DNA from: Acidobacteriaceae bacterium
GTDB taxonomy: Bacteria; Acidobacteriota; Terriglobia; Terriglobales; Acidobacteriaceae
Length of the DNA: 11,981 bases
Reading direction: 5' to 3'
NCBI GenBank assembly: GCA_030838305.1
Contig: JAUTWY010000012.1
Coordinates: 1-11,981 of the forward strand
Each line of letters begins with the position of its first letter. Positions within the stretch are counted from its first letter, which is position 1. This document shows, one piece after another, positions 1-7,376 of the stretch. The position numbers and the translations under genes are program-made. Under the pieces are notes generated by a model. It searched no databases. It was not told the DNA's origin and saw only the letters and a list, made by a program, of their open reading frames with translations.

Positions 1-1
1 A

Positions 2-1054
2 ATTCCGGTGTTCTTCGTGGTGCTTCCCGCCGGAGCTCTCGCCGACATGGTCGACCGGCGGCGGTTGCTATTGTTCACTCAGAGTTGGATGGTGGCGGCG
101 GCTGCAGGCCTCGGCGTCCTCACGTTAGTCCACGCCGTAACTCCCTGGACATTGTTGCTGTTCACCCTGGTGTTGGGAGTGGGCGCGGTGCTGAATGATC
201 CAGCCTGGCAGGCAATTACGCCGGAGGTAGTTTCACCCCACAGCCATGCGGCGGCTGTGGCGCTGAATTCCGCGGGATTCAACGTGGCCCGTGCCGTCGG
301 CCCGGCACTGGGCGGCATGGTGGTAGCGGCAGCGGGATCGGGCTGGTCGTTTCTGTTGAATGCCACGTCATTCTTTGGCGTGATTTTCTTCTTGTGCCGC
401 TGGCAGCGAGCGCCACACGAACCGCTGCCGGGTCGCCGGGTACGGGATGCAATTATGGAAGGCTTCCGCTATGTGCGCGGCGCGCCGCAAGTGCGATCAG
501 TGCTGATTCGCACAGGTGCATTCAGCTTCGGTGCGACTTCCCTGCTGGCATTGCTGCCTGTGATTTGTCAGCCCCACGGAGCCCAGGGGTATGGTTTCCT
601 TCTGACGTGCTTCGGATTGGGCGCACTCTCGGGAGCTGCACTCCTGCCCCGCCTACGGCTGCGCTATTCGGTGGACGGGCTGGTCGCGACGGCGACCCTG
701 GTATTCGCGGCCATGACATTTTCCGCCGGGCAGGTCCACGCTTTTGAGTGGCTGTGTGCGGTGTTGTTCGCCGCGGGCACGGCTTGGATTGGGATTCTGG
801 CTTGCTTCAACATGGTGGCGCAGACCATGTGTCCGTCATGGATGCGGGCGCGCGCCCTGTCGATGTACCTGCTGGTGCTGCAGGGAGGCATGGCGCTGGG
901 CAGTGCCTTATGGGGAGAATTGGCCGCCCGTAAGGGGGTGCCCGTGGCTCTGGCTTGGTCCGCCCTGGCAATGGTGGTAGGGTTGAGCAGCATCCTGCGG
1001 CACCGCTTGACCGCGACCGAGTTGAAACTGGCTCCAGCCGTAGTACGGGACTAA
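2..1054 (+). CDS. MFS exporter, EntS/MFS_3-like (5' partial)
   Basis: Inner-membrane secondary transporter of the major facilitator superfamily, most like the MFS_3/enterobactin-exporter-type efflux proteins; the substrate cannot be read from sequence. The reading frame is open to the left edge, so the gene starts outside the window. A GTG at position 8 could be taken for a start, but the protein there begins within the second membrane helix and runs straight into the helix 2-3 loop motif (PAGALADMVDRRR), so about 50 N-terminal residues are missing. Downstream come repeated hydrophobic helices, and the segment LNSAGFNVARAVGPALGG is typical of helix 5 in this group. Around ten helices remain. 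The stop is TAA at 1052. A DinB-family gene follows after 15 bp on the same strand, so the two are probably co-transcribed. Family assignment is firm; drug or metabolite specificity is unknown. Confidence 0.9.
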   Translation: MPVFFVVLPAGALADMVDRRRLLLFTQSWMVAAAAGLGVLTLVHAVTPWTLLLFTLVLGVGAVLNDPAWQAITPEVVSPHSHAAAVALNSAGFNVARAVGPALGGMVVAAAGSGWSFLLNATSFFGVIFFLCRWQRAPHEPLPGRRVRDAIMEGFRYVRGAPQVRSVLIRTGAFSFGATSLLALLPVICQPHGAQGYGFLLTCFGLGALSGAALLPRLRLRYSVDGLVATATLVFAAMTFSAGQVHAFEWLCAVLFAAGTAWIGILACFNMVAQTMCPSWMRARALSMYLLVLQGGMALGSALWGELAARKGVPVALAWSALAMVVGLSSILRHRLTATELKLAPAVVRD

Positions 1055-1069
1055 ATCGGAGACATCATC

Positions 1070-1636
1070 ATGGGGAAGAAACTTGCCTGTCTTGCATTCT
1101 GCCTGCTGGCGGTGGCATCTTACATCGCTGCCCAGAGCGGTAAGGCTAAGGACGAAAAGAGAACTGTGACCGAAGTGCTGGATCGCACGGTCTCGAATAT
1201 GGAACACGAGTTTGTGCCGGCTGCTGAAGCAATGCCGGAGGACAAATTCAACTTCGCGCCGACCAATGGCGAGTTCAAAGGGGTTCGTACTTTCGGCCAG
1301 CAAATAAAACACGTGGCCGCGGTGAACTACGAATTGGGAGCTGCAATTCTGGAAGAGAAACCTCCGGTGGATATCGGCGACGAATCCGGACCAGCCTCCA
1401 TCACGACCAAAGCAGAAATTCTAAAATACCTGAACGACTCGTTTGCCTACGTGCACAAGGCGATTCTGACCGTGAATGAGAAGAACTTCGTGGGCACCGT
1501 GAAAAGTCCCTTCGGGGAAGGAAAGGTAAGCCGACTGGGACTGGCAACCAGTGTGGCCTGGCATGGTTTCGATCACTATGGACAGATGGTGGTGTATCTG
1601 CGAATGAATGGCATCGTCCCGCCGGCCAGCCGCTAG
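1070..1636 (+). CDS. Exported DinB-family protein with His triad
   Basis: 188-residue protein of the DinB/YfiT-like four-helix-bundle superfamily (DinB_2 type). The N-terminus is a signal peptide: KK at 3-4, a hydrophobic core at 5-19, and a likely cleavage after A21 (IAA before QSG), so the mature protein should be periplasmic. Three histidines sit where the superfamily binds a divalent metal: H81 (in FGQQIKHVAAVNY), H165 and H169 (in AWHGFDHYGQ). The C-terminal HYGQMVVYLRMNGIVPP segment is a common ending in acidobacterial DinB-like proteins. Family members include thiol-dependent S-transferases and many proteins of unknown activity, so no reaction is assigned. The ATG follows a GGAGA at a usable distance and lies 15 bp after the transporter stop. 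Exported DinB proteins are less familiar than cytosolic ones, but the metal triad is intact. Confidence 0.85.
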   Translation: MGKKLACLAFCLLAVASYIAAQSGKAKDEKRTVTEVLDRTVSNMEHEFVPAAEAMPEDKFNFAPTNGEFKGVRTFGQQIKHVAAVNYELGAAILEEKPPVDIGDESGPASITTKAEILKYLNDSFAYVHKAILTVNEKNFVGTVKSPFGEGKVSRLGLATSVAWHGFDHYGQMVVYLRMNGIVPPASR

Positions 1637-1965
1637 ACTGCGGACAGTCGCTCAACTACGACGCGGCCGGTCGTCAATTATCGCTAGGAAGGTGCAAAGG
1701 TGCTGGCGAAAGGTAAGCCCGGGGTCTTTTGCCGCGCGATCGGGATAAGAGCGGACAGCTAGAAGGAAGTTCTGAATCTCTTGTTGAGTCTGGTCATTGC
1801 GAGACGAGGCATTCTCCCGCGGCTGGATGTAATCGAGCATTTTCTGCCTCATCCCTGCGTTTCCCCGAGCAACCGAGCTTACCTTCCCGGCAAGCCACGA
1901 CCTTCCTTGTTGCTGAAAACACAGGGGCGGCCAAGAAGTTTCGCGTGGTTGAAATCTCAAACTGA
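1637..1965. other. Convergent intergenic gap
   Basis: This stretch separates the plus-strand DinB gene from the minus-strand thrB. Apart from the possible 62-residue minus-strand ORF I see no gene. I found no convincing intrinsic terminator for either flanking operon. A short dyad at 1636-1649 (5-bp arms, 4-base loop) overlaps the end of the DinB gene but has no T-run. Confidence 0.5.
1652..1840 (-). CDS. Possible 62-aa small protein
   Basis: Tentative small gene between the convergent DinB gene and thrB. From ATG 1840 the frame encodes 62 residues starting MLDYIQPREN and ending DDRPRRS. A TGAGG lies about 8 bases upstream of this ATG, which is why I prefer it to ATG 1852; the frame itself extends to 1960, but that part looks non-coding in composition. 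The segment EIQNFLLAVRSYPD followed by DPGLTFRQHLCTFLA looks like two short amphipathic helices and resembles short acidobacterial hypothetical proteins as I remember them; I could not check this. No signal peptide or membrane helix is evident. It lies 125 bp downstream of thrB on the same strand and could be read through from that operon. I do not know a function, and it may be a chance ORF. Confidence 0.35.
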   Translation of the reverse strand: MLDYIQPRENASSRNDQTQQEIQNFLLAVRSYPDRAAKDPGLTFRQHLCTFLAIIDDRPRRS

Positions 1966-2901
1966 TCAGGAATGGCGTGCGCCGCGAAGAGAAATAGATG
2001 TCAGGAGCAGTTCGGCGCTCAGTCTGCTGCGCTCAAGATGGCCTGCAACCAACTTTCGAACCTTCCCTGTCGAGAAGTTGGGATCCAGAAAAACCATGAC
2101 CGAGGGTCCAGCGCCGCTCAGGGCCACACCGAGAACACCGGGTTTGCCTGTCAACTCCTGAAGGCACGGTAGTAGCGGGCAGAGCGGAGCGCGATAAGGC
2201 TGATGGATCCGGTCCTCGAGCGCGGCAGCGAGCAAATCGCGCCGCCCTTGCGTGAAGGCAGCGAGCAACAGCATGGAATTCTGGATGTTCGCGACCGCAT
2301 CGGCACGCGAATATTGTGCAGGGAGCACCCTCCTGGCTTCTTCGGTGGAGAGAGCCTGTTCGGGGATGACTAAGAGCAAAGGCCACTTCCCTTTCGGCCG
2401 AATGCCCACTACTTGCACCTCGGCCTCGCCAGACATCCGGGCCACTGTGAGCCCACCCATCCAGCAGGCGGACGCGTTATCGGGATGGTGCTCGCGGCGC
2501 GAGGCTTCGCCGATAATCTGTGCGTCGCTCCAGCGCAAACGTCCAAAATGATTGGCCAGGGCGATACCGGCTAGCCTGGCCGCCGCCGAAGAGCCACAGC
2601 CTTTGCCGATAGGAATCTCATTCTTAATCCGAAGCGTCAGCGGAGTGACCTTCTCGCTCTGCGACTCCAGTATCTCGCGGTAGGTATTGAGGATGAGATT
2701 GTCCTCCATACCCTGGCAGATCCCTTCGTCGCGCCCGGTCGCGCTAATCGAGAGACAAGTGGCGGCTTTGGCATCGATCGTAATGTAGAGATCCATCGCC
2801 AGAGCAGCGGCATCGAACGCGGGTCCCAGATTGGCCGAGGTCGCTGGGAGGGCCAGATGCAGCGAGGCTGGGCCACGGCTCTTCTTATTACGCTTAAGCA
2901 T
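1966..2901 (-). CDS. thrB: Homoserine kinase
   Basis: GHMP-superfamily kinase of 311 residues that phosphorylates homoserine to O-phosphohomoserine with ATP in threonine synthesis; cytosolic. Residues 19-30 read PATSANLGPAFD, the N-terminal homoserine kinase signature with Ala at 28 in place of the usual Gly. Residues 96-108 (IPIGKGCGSSAAA) are the GHMP phosphate-binding loop, with Cys102 where Leu is usual. EHHPDN at 137-142 and SGAGPS at 262-267 are the other conserved blocks. Length matches the family. The ATG at 2901 lies inside the end of thrC: the last 8 bases of thrC (ATGCTTAA) contain this start, so translation is probably coupled. The Shine-Dalgarno site is weak, which also fits coupling. 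This is the last recognised gene of the minus-strand operon. The product of the neighbouring ThrC reaction, threonine, confirms the pathway assignment. Confidence 0.95.
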   Translation of the reverse strand: MLKRNKKSRGPASLHLALPATSANLGPAFDAAALAMDLYITIDAKAATCLSISATGRDEGICQGMEDNLILNTYREILESQSEKVTPLTLRIKNEIPIGKGCGSSAAARLAGIALANHFGRLRWSDAQIIGEASRREHHPDNASACWMGGLTVARMSGEAEVQVVGIRPKGKWPLLLVIPEQALSTEEARRVLPAQYSRADAVANIQNSMLLLAAFTQGRRDLLAAALEDRIHQPYRAPLCPLLPCLQELTGKPGVLGVALSGAGPSVMVFLDPNFSTGKVRKLVAGHLERSRLSAELLLTSISLRGARHS

Positions 2902-4297
2902 TCGAGTGCGTTCGGTCGGATTTCTCAGCGTGATCCAAGGCTTGGATCACTGCGTCCAGCGTGGCCTCGAGAACCACAGGCGGATGGCGAAATGGCTTCA
3001 GTTGTGTGTTTTCGCTTTCATGCGCTGCTCCCTGAAAGAGGCTACCGCGATGGAAGTCCATGGTGAAATCCGGATCCTTCAGTAGATTACCAGTGAGGAT
3101 TAAGACCACGCTCTCCTCGCGCTTCACAAAGCCCTGCAGCAGCAGCTTTTTCAAGCCAGCGAGGGTCACAGCCGAAGCGGGCTCACAGCCAATACCCTCG
3201 GCGCCGATTTCGGCCTTTGCCAGCGCGATTTCGACTTCGCTCACTTGTTCACATGCCCCACCGGTCGCTTGAAGAACCTTCACAGCCTTTTCCCACGAAG
3301 CCGGATTGCCAATGCGGATTGCCGTAGCTCGAGTTTCTGCCTGCACGCTGACGAGACGCTTGCCACCGGTTTCGCGCAACGTGCGAACCAGCGCATTGGC
3401 TCCTTCCGCTTGAATCACCCACAACTTCGGCATACGCGGAATCAATCCAAGGTCCCGCATTTCGAGCAACGCTTTGCCAATCGCAGAACTATTACCCAGA
3501 TTGCCGCCGGGCACAATGATGTGATCGGGCGGCTGCCACTCCATTTGCTCGAGTAATTCGAATGCGAGCGTCTTCTGCCCCTCCAGACGAAACGGATTGA
3601 TGGAATTCAGCTGGTACACCGGAGCACGACGCACCAGTTCCTGCAATAAGTGCAGACAACCATCGAAGTCGGTGCGGAGCTGGCAGGTAAGAGCCCCATA
3701 GTCGAGAGCCTGCGACAGTTTGCTCCAGGAGATTTTGCCGTCGGGCACCAGCACCAGGCTGCGCATGCCGCCTCGCGCAGCATAAGCGGCCATCGAGGCT
3801 GAGGTGTTTCCGGTGGAGGCGCAAGCCACCCAGCGGTACGCAGCCTGGCGCGCGAAAGTCGCGGCAACCGTCATCCCCGTATCTTTGAAGGAGCCGGTCG
3901 GGTTTAGGCCTTGATGCTTTGCAGAGAGGCGGGGAATGCCGGTTGCGCGTGAAGCCAGCGGGAGTTCATAGAGCGGAGTGTTGCCTTCGCGCAGCGTGAC
4001 AACGTGCTCCAAAGACGCAGGCGTGGGGAGAAGTTCGCGGAATCGCCACACCCCGCTGCAATCGAGTGGCGCGTTCGAGGAACGCCGGTCACGCCAGACG
4101 GACTTTAGAGTAGTGGCGTCGAGGCTACCGGACTTCCAGGCCTGGTCGCTGATTTCCAGCAAGTTCCCGCAGTGCGAGCAGCGAAAATCCTGTGCGGCGG
4201 AATGCGCGACCGTACCGCAGCCAATGCAGCGGAAACGAAATGTGGCCTGCGGCAGAGGGGATCCAGTATCGCTGTCCGGAGCGGCGGCAGGCGGCAT
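2894..4297 (-). CDS. thrC: Threonine synthase
   Basis: 467-residue PLP enzyme (fold type II) converting O-phosphohomoserine to threonine and phosphate. A C4 zinc-ribbon-like element lies near the N-terminus (C24-x2-C27 and C40-x2-C43), a feature of one branch of bacterial and archaeal threonine synthases. The PLP lysine is K138 in GLNPTGSFKDTGM. CASTGNTSASMAAYAARGG (159-177), NSINPFRLEGQKT (231-243) and the phosphate-cradle PGGNLGN (263-269) are all present, and LTGN followed by LKDPD occurs near the C-terminus. The chosen ATG is 11 bp downstream of the cupin stop and has only a weak Shine-Dalgarno site. The gene overlaps thrB by 8 bp at its end. The ~50 residues after the LKDPD block, including a PVVLEATLDAVIQAL helix, look like the ordinary end of this subgroup. 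The identification is secure. Confidence 0.95.
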   Translation of the reverse strand: MPPAAAPDSDTGSPLPQATFRFRCIGCGTVAHSAAQDFRCSHCGNLLEISDQAWKSGSLDATTLKSVWRDRRSSNAPLDCSGVWRFRELLPTPASLEHVVTLREGNTPLYELPLASRATGIPRLSAKHQGLNPTGSFKDTGMTVAATFARQAAYRWVACASTGNTSASMAAYAARGGMRSLVLVPDGKISWSKLSQALDYGALTCQLRTDFDGCLHLLQELVRRAPVYQLNSINPFRLEGQKTLAFELLEQMEWQPPDHIIVPGGNLGNSSAIGKALLEMRDLGLIPRMPKLWVIQAEGANALVRTLRETGGKRLVSVQAETRATAIRIGNPASWEKAVKVLQATGGACEQVSEVEIALAKAEIGAEGIGCEPASAVTLAGLKKLLLQGFVKREESVVLILTGNLLKDPDFTMDFHRGSLFQGAAHESENTQLKPFRHPPVVLEATLDAVIQALDHAEKSDRTHSNA

Positions 4298-4308
4298 GGA
4301 GTTCGAAA

Positions 4309-4773
4309 CTATTTCTGACCTCGCAGATATTGATCCGTCTTGTTAATCCAATCGGCACGCGGAGGATTGAAGACGTCTAGATCAACAGTGTCTTCCAGTG
4401 CCTCCGCCTTATGCGGCATGTGTGCAGGAATACACAGCACCTCGCCGGAATGGACGACGATTTCCTTGCCGTCAATCCAGAACTTCAGCGCCCCGTCGAG
4501 GATGTAAGTAAGCTGTTCGTTATGATGGCTGTGTTCAGGGACAATGCAGCCTTTTTTCAGCAGCACTCGCGCCAGCATAATTTCCTGACCAACCACGAAC
4601 TGCCTCTGCAGCAGCGGGTTCAATTCCTCAAGCGGAATCGTATGCCAGGGAACATACTGGTGCTTAGCCCTACGAGCCGCGTGTTTCGAAACAGCCCGCT
4701 GGGCGCGAGAGTGAGGTTTTGCGGCTTTTGTCTTTTTCCCGCTGCTAGCCTTGCTTTTCGGTTTCTTTGCCAT
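4309..4773 (-). CDS. Cupin-domain protein with lysine-rich N-terminal tail
   Basis: Single-domain cupin of 154 residues. The cupin starts near residue 60; motif 1 spans 75-94 (G75, H81, H83, E86 or Q87, G94) and motif 2 spans 110-121 (GEV through PAHMPH), giving a plausible metal site of H81, H83, E86/Q87 and H121. It resembles the KdgF-like small cupins, which include sugar-processing enzymes and many proteins without known activity. Residues 2-38 are unusual: a low-complexity stretch rich in Lys, Arg, Ala and Ser with no hydrophobic core, so not a signal peptide. I chose ATG 4773 because AGGGGA lies 9 bases upstream; the TTG at 4782 directly abuts that site and is unlikely to be used. The gene is 32 bp after the amidohydrolase and 11 bp before thrC, within the operon. 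The substrate is unknown. Confidence 0.85.
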   Translation of the reverse strand: MAKKPKSKASSGKKTKAAKPHSRAQRAVSKHAARRAKHQYVPWHTIPLEELNPLLQRQFVVGQEIMLARVLLKKGCIVPEHSHHNEQLTYILDGALKFWIDGKEIVVHSGEVLCIPAHMPHKAEALEDTVDLDVFNPPRADWINKTDQYLRGQK

Positions 4774-4805
4774 TGCGGTCAATCCCCTATGTCCTGATGT
4801 GCTTG

Positions 4806-6143
4806 CTAGCGGACTCTGCCCTGGTACAGCTTCACGGCATTGTCATGCAGATAAGCATGGGCAAGTTCCAGAGCCCGGGTTTCGCTGATTTCATTCTCCG
4901 ATACCATCTCAGCCAGTGCGGCGGCCAGAGCCATGCGCGATGACTCCGCCCCCAGCCAGTAGCTCTCTTCCGCACCCAGAACTTGATTGTACGGGAAACA
5001 GTCTGTGCCGAATGTGATCTTGTCGGGAAAAGTCTCCAGCCACATCTTGAGTGTTTCTTTGAAGGCTGAGGGGTACTGTGCAAGCTCGCCGAAGGAAGAA
5101 TCCAGGTAAACATTCTTCATGGCCGCCAGCCACACAGCTTCACGTTCCAGCGGATAACCGCCGTGGATCATCACGAAGGTTGTGCTGTGATACCGTGGAT
5201 CGCGCAGCACGCTTTCCAGATTCATGATGTTGCTTTGTGACAGATTGAAATAATCGCCGATGCCGATCGCGGTGTGAATGTGCACTGGCAGAGTCAAGCG
5301 TCCGCCCTGGATCACCAGAAAGCGGAAGATGTAATCCTGAAAGGTCCGATATTCCTTTTCGCTGGGCAGGCCGCTGGATGCGTAATGCTGATAGATCTCC
5401 TCCGCCTGATCCCGCGTTGGATCTGAGAATGTCGTTGGACGGAAATACGCCACTTCGAACTTCATCGCGATTCCGCCCCTTTTCTGATTGTCTGTGAGCG
5501 TCGAAACGATGAAGTTCAAGTAGTCGTCGAATTTGGCGGGAAGTTTGGCGACATTCTCCTGCTGCATCCAGCGGTGCAGCATTTTCTCCTGCAGCGGAAT
5601 GAAAACCCCTTCGTCAGGATTGCGGGCGGTCTCACGCTCATTGTTGAACGGCCACATGAAAGCATCCGCAAAAAAGACCCACGGAAAACGCTTGGCGTCC
5701 AGATAGTCGGGCATCATCGCGCGGTTCGCCACCGAACTCTCGATGTTGAGCTTGTCCAGCATCATGTTGAAGTAGGCGGTCCCGGGATTTAGCTTTTTTA
5801 GTTCTGCTTTTTTCGCGACTAGCCATTTGGCGTGGTCGGGTGAAAGGTCGGCGTATGGATATCCGAATAGAGCCTTCGCCGCGGCAACCAGTTCAGGATT
5901 ATCATCGCGGGTGCGAAGCGCTTCACTCGCGTCCGGAGGCGCAGCCATAGCGTCCACGTCGGGATCGTCTGCAAAGCCGGGATGAGCATGGTGGTCAAAG
6001 GCTGGGATCTTTTTAATCTGCGGCAGCAGTCGCTGGTAAATCTGCTGAACGTCAGGGCCGGGAAACGGGCGCGCTTGGGCGGCGGCGAGACAGGAAAGGC
6101 TCATCGCGACATCGATAAAGACAACAAGCTTCTTCATAAACAT
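4806..6143 (-). CDS. Exported amidohydrolase (amidohydrolase_2 family)
   Basis: Metal-dependent hydrolase of the amidohydrolase superfamily, 445 residues. The N-terminus is a signal peptide (KK at 4-5, hydrophobic 6-22), probably cut after QA at 23-24. Cys18 does not form a good lipobox, so a soluble periplasmic enzyme is more likely than a lipoprotein. Metal and active-site residues are visible in TIM-barrel order: D50-x-H52-x-H54, K228 in AMKFEVAYFR, H288/H290 in VHIHTAIG, H327 in IHGGYP, and D381 in TFGTDCFP. The K-to-AYFR segment recalls the AYRSGL region of FluG-type amidohydrolases. The substrate cannot be assigned; the family includes amide hydrolases and decarboxylases. ATG 6143 and ATG 6137 are both possible starts, and the second gives a cleaner signal peptide beginning MKKLVV. 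It lies 31 bp after the aminotransferase and 32 bp before the cupin. Confidence 0.88.
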   Translation of the reverse strand: MFMKKLVVFIDVAMSLSCLAAAQARPFPGPDVQQIYQRLLPQIKKIPAFDHHAHPGFADDPDVDAMAAPPDASEALRTRDDNPELVAAAKALFGYPYADLSPDHAKWLVAKKAELKKLNPGTAYFNMMLDKLNIESSVANRAMMPDYLDAKRFPWVFFADAFMWPFNNERETARNPDEGVFIPLQEKMLHRWMQQENVAKLPAKFDDYLNFIVSTLTDNQKRGGIAMKFEVAYFRPTTFSDPTRDQAEEIYQHYASSGLPSEKEYRTFQDYIFRFLVIQGGRLTLPVHIHTAIGIGDYFNLSQSNIMNLESVLRDPRYHSTTFVMIHGGYPLEREAVWLAAMKNVYLDSSFGELAQYPSAFKETLKMWLETFPDKITFGTDCFPYNQVLGAEESYWLGAESSRMALAAALAEMVSENEISETRALELAHAYLHDNAVKLYQGRVR

Positions 6144-6174
6144 ATTCTCTGATCCATAGTCGATTCAGTATTGC

Positions 6175-7362
6175 TTATCTTTCGGCCAGAGTTCCCTGCC
6201 ACGCGGCCGAGACTTTCATGATGCGGGCGGTAGCCTCTTGCAGATTTGCCACCGACGAAGCAAATGAGAAGCGCACGAAATCCTTGCCAGACGGGCCGAA
6301 TGCCGCTCCTGGAATTGCGGCTACCCCGGCATCTTCCAGCAGAACCCTGCAAACTTCTTCGGCGCTTGTCCCCGTTCCGCTAATATCGACCCAGGCATAG
6401 AAGGCACCCTCGGGAGGCTGGCAACGGAATCCCGGGACTCGATTCAGATCGCGAACGAACTGTTCCCGGCGGCGCGCAAATTCGCCAACCATGCGCGGAG
6501 TGGTACCGTCACGGTCCCGCAGCGCGTCGATCGCCGCATACTGCGTGAATTCTGCGACGCACGTGTATGTGTTGACTGCCATCATGGCCAGCGCCGGTAC
6601 CACCTCTGGCGGGGCAACGGTGTAGCCTAGCCGCCAGCCGGTCATGGCAAAGCTCTTGGAGAAGCCATCGATAATCAAAGTACGCTCTGGCATTCCCGGA
6701 TAACTCAGCATGGAAGCATATTCGCCGCCGTAAATGATGCGAGCATAGATTTCGTCGGAGAGCACCCAGAGGTCGTGTTTTACTGCGAGTTCTGCTAAAC
6801 CTCGTTGCACGGCATCGGTATACACCGTCCCGGTCGGATTGCCGGGTGAATTCGTGAGCAGCATGCGCGTATGGCGCGTAATCTTGGCCGCCACTTCGGA
6901 AAGGTCAGGTTGGAAATGGTTGCGCGACGAAAGTTCGAAAGGCACGGGGGCGGCGCCGAGGCCCAGCGCGATCGAGGCATAACCTGGAAAGCCAGGATCC
7001 GGATACAGAACCTCATCGCCCGGCTCGAGCAGCGCCATCATGGCAAAAAACAATGCGGCTTTGCAGCCGGGCGCAATCACCACGTTGCCGGAAGAAACGT
7101 TGATGTTGCGCGTGCGCTGCAGATAGGCAGCAATCTCCTCGCGCAGCGCGGGAACTCCTATGACCGCACAATAGCGGTCTTTGCCTTCGGTAAGAGCCTT
7201 GACGGCGGACTCGACGACCGAAGCGCCCGCATGAAAATCAGGCTCGCCTAGTTCGAGATGAATGATGGAGCGACCTTGGCTTTCCAACTCCTTGGCGCGA
7301 GCGTAGACCGAGAGCGCGCCCTCTCCGGTCATGACCGACATTCGAGATGCTATGGATCGCAT
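6175..7362 (-). CDS. Class I/II PLP aminotransferase, aspartate-aminotransferase-like
   Basis: 395-residue fold-type I aminotransferase, cytosolic. The PLP lysine is K236 within DGFSKSFAMTGWRLGY. Other cofactor and substrate contacts are recognisable: Y64 near the N-terminus, N175 in NSPGNPTGTVY, D203 and Y206 in LSDEIYARI, R244 in the GWRLGY block, and R364 in VRFSFA, the position that usually holds the substrate alpha-carboxylate. This pattern fits the aspartate/aromatic aminotransferase subgroup, but side-chain specificity is not readable, so aspartate, aromatic or branched substrates all remain possible. GGGAG about 5-6 bases before ATG 7362 is a good ribosome binding site. The gene is 14 bp after the SDR and 31 bp before the amidohydrolase. 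If it makes aspartate it would feed the same pathway as the downstream thrC and thrB, but that is inference. Confidence 0.93.
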   Translation of the reverse strand: MRSIASRMSVMTGEGALSVYARAKELESQGRSIIHLELGEPDFHAGASVVESAVKALTEGKDRYCAVIGVPALREEIAAYLQRTRNINVSSGNVVIAPGCKAALFFAMMALLEPGDEVLYPDPGFPGYASIALGLGAAPVPFELSSRNHFQPDLSEVAAKITRHTRMLLTNSPGNPTGTVYTDAVQRGLAELAVKHDLWVLSDEIYARIIYGGEYASMLSYPGMPERTLIIDGFSKSFAMTGWRLGYTVAPPEVVPALAMMAVNTYTCVAEFTQYAAIDALRDRDGTTPRMVGEFARRREQFVRDLNRVPGFRCQPPEGAFYAWVDISGTGTSAEEVCRVLLEDAGVAAIPGAAFGPSGKDFVRFSFASSVANLQEATARIMKVSAAWQGTLAER

Positions 7363-7376
7363 TTGGTCTCCCAGAT

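Noticed and set aside
8..1054. GTG at position 8 as the true start of the transporter.
   Set aside because: The protein would begin in the middle of the second membrane helix; the frame is open to the window edge, so the gene is simply cut off.
908..1312. 134-residue minus-strand ORF opposite the transporter end and DinB start.
   Set aside because: Antisense to two coherent proteins, including the signal peptide of the DinB protein, with no recognisable motif.
1636..1649. GACTG-CGGA-CAGTC dyad after the DinB gene, considered as a terminator.
   Set aside because: Only 5 bp of stem and no T-run on either strand; it also begins in the stop codon.
1781..2161. 126-residue plus-strand ORF across the gap into thrB.
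   Set aside because: Its second half is antisense to conserved ThrB blocks, and its composition (Arg, Pro, Ser) suggests no fold.
4411..4797. 128-residue plus-strand ORF opposite the cupin.
   Set aside because: The minus strand here carries intact cupin motifs with a good ribosome binding site; the plus frame shows no domain.
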